From Adiantum capillus-veneris (taxonomy: Eukaryota > Streptophyta > Polypodiopsida > Polypodiales > Pteridaceae): a DNA stretch of 64,000 bases. The stretch spans positions 98,923,463-98,987,462 of the forward strand of contig CM043945.1 of assembly GCA_014529385.2 (NCBI GenBank), read 5' to 3'. Under the pieces are notes generated by a model that had not been told where the DNA came from, ran no database searches, and was given only the letters and a program-made list of their open reading frames with translations. Of the stretch, positions 62,531-64,000 are shown one piece after another; positions within the stretch are counted from its first letter, which is position 1, and each line of letters opens with the position of its first letter. The translations under genes were made by a program, and so were the position numbers.

Positions 62531-62549
62531 CTCCTCGGTGGGGGCACCA
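62531..62549 (-). other. Primer-binding site
   Basis: The minus strand reads TGGTGCCCCCACCGAGGAG immediately inside the right-hand LTR, with five bases between it and the LTR edge at 62555. Its complement ends in CCA, as expected for a tRNA 3' end. I cannot name the tRNA with certainty. Confidence 0.72.
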
Positions 62550-62554
62550 GAAGA

Positions 62555-64000
62555 TGGAGAGGGGGAATGGGGAACACACCCGACACACAAACAACTACCC
62601 CTATATAGCTCAGGGTATTCACAGCACCCCTGTCCTCTCAAAAACACCTTCAAAACAAGCAACTCACACTACCAGGGCCTCGCCTGCACTTCGCCCAACA
62701 CACAAAATGCTCTGCAAAATCCTCAAACAACGATCACATCGATCTTGCCCGCTTCCAGCTCTTCCACCACTGAACACCTCTCTCTCTTTCTCTCTCACAC
62801 ACACAGGGAGCCCGGAGGGGCGCACACGCTCACACACACCGGCACTACACACCTTGGAGACGAGCAAAGAAGAAAGAGGGGGAAGGAGGGAAAGACGACG
62901 CCAAAATCCACAATGAGAGCTTCTCCTTTAAGCAACAAACACATGTATAAAATCCATATGGCTTGCTCTTGGTCGCAACATGGCCATCACCTGCTTCATA
63001 CAGAGGGGAATACACTTCCCTCGACAAACTAAATCCGTCGGCACACGCCTCGATGGGAAAATTCACCACAAGTTTCGCATCGGCAACAACTTCGCATTTC
63101 GATAGCCCTTATTGGCCGCCTTCTCCGCAAGGCGCTCGCTTTTTCAAGCCGCTTCACAAGCAACGCATGTCAGCTTCGACTGTCGAATGCACGAAGATTC
63201 TCCCTTTTCTACTTCTCAATTCCTTCCTCCAAGCAAGAAGAAAAACTCTTCTTCTCCCCCATCCCAAAAAGGAGCTTTTTTTTTCCTCCTTTTAGAAACC
63301 CGCTGCACCTCCTCTTTTTCTTTCTCTTTACCTCCTAGCTTCAACCAAGGGAAAAAAACTTTCTATCTTAAGCAACAACGCCTGCGCCACTGCCTCTTTG
63401 AGGCTTCTTTTTTTCTCTCTCTTCCTTCTCCTCTATTTTTTCCTCTTAGCTTTGAGGGTCACTTTTTCCATTTTCAACTTACAATCAAAGACTTTAATCA
63501 CCAAGTCTCCTTTTCGCATGCCATCGGTGCTCAAAAACCCTCACACATTCGTCAGATTTTAGCTCGGCCCTGCCAAACCAAATTTCATCTTGTCAAAGCC
63601 ATATCCTAAGAACCCCACCACCTTTCAACCTTTCGTATCCTCGAACGACGACCCATAACTTTGGAAAAAACCCGACCCGCATTTTTTCTCAGTTGTCTGC
63701 GAGCTTGGCTAGGACGTATCCCGACGTCCACAATTGTGATCAGCCAACCGTAAACTCAGGTTGACTTCCCATATTACATCCAACTTTCTAGAACTCTAGC
63801 GAGCTCAAAAGAACTAATGTCTGTGCACTTACCAACGTGGCCCGGTGAGCACGTACCCGACCCCCGACAAATATTCCGCAGGGCATAACTTGCCCGTTTG
63901 ATCTTCGAATGGCGAACCGAAAAGACCGGCATGATCGACAGTTTGAGCTTTACACGCGTATCCATTGATCCCAATTTTGGCCACCTGTCTGTACCTACCT
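62555..64000 (-). repeat. 5' LTR of the minus-strand retrotransposon, cut by the window end
   Basis: Copy of 58647-60092 (see there). The visible part is about 1446 bp. The element continues past base 64000, so the outer LTR end and target-site duplication cannot be seen. Confidence 0.88.

Overview
This window looks like nuclear DNA from a large, repeat-rich plant genome. The evidence is plant-type Ty3/gypsy, Ty1/copia and LINE remnants, GT-AG introns with pyrimidine-rich acceptors, very long CT/GA microsatellites and low gene density. A seed-free plant such as a fern or lycophyte would fit, but nothing in the sequence settles the species. Almost every recognisable reading frame is broken, so this is mostly decayed accessory DNA. 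I see no rRNA or CRISPR array and no convincing tRNA gene.

Layout. 0.5-3.1 kb: a minus-strand transposase-like gene of the DUF7869 type, kept in one reading frame but cut by in-frame stops. 3.2-4.7 kb and 6.8-16.8 kb: arrays built on a conserved 20-bp box (TTGGACAAGTGGTGGACCTT); the large array has a higher-order unit of about 440 bp. 16.8-26.3 kb: a run of plus-strand exon-like blocks (ParB-like, Rossmann/methyltransferase-like, SET, FCP1-like HAD), separated by more box repeats. 27.0-31.6 kb and 33.5-34.9 kb: the same repeat family in the opposite orientation, with a second FCP1-like exon at 31.9-32.7 kb between them.

35.4-37.7 kb: gag-protease part of a Ty3/gypsy element. 39.1-40.3 kb: an unrecognised two-exon gene with one frameshift. 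40.7-41.3 kb: a third, badly decayed FCP1-like copy on the minus strand. 42.9-45.7 kb: two overlapping gypsy pol remnants on the minus strand. 47.0-48.0 kb: a LINE fragment. 49.0-49.6 kb: a copia RT/RNase H fragment. 52.6-54.2 kb: a minus-strand gag-like element with a primer-binding site. 58.6 kb to the window end: a minus-strand LTR retrotransposon with two long, similar LTRs, a decayed gag and no visible pol. The right-hand LTR runs off the window.

How it fits together. The plus-strand blocks at 16.8-32.7 kb share orientation, most start at a good splice acceptor, and their order (ParB-like, Rossmann-like, SET, FCP1-like, FCP1-like) is what one very long gene with repeat-filled introns, or a gene-bearing mobile element, would leave. 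This is an inference. The in-frame stops are mostly TGA; at one place where the expected residue is known (an FCP1 Arg) the change is Arg to TGA, which fits CpG-methylation decay of CGA codons.
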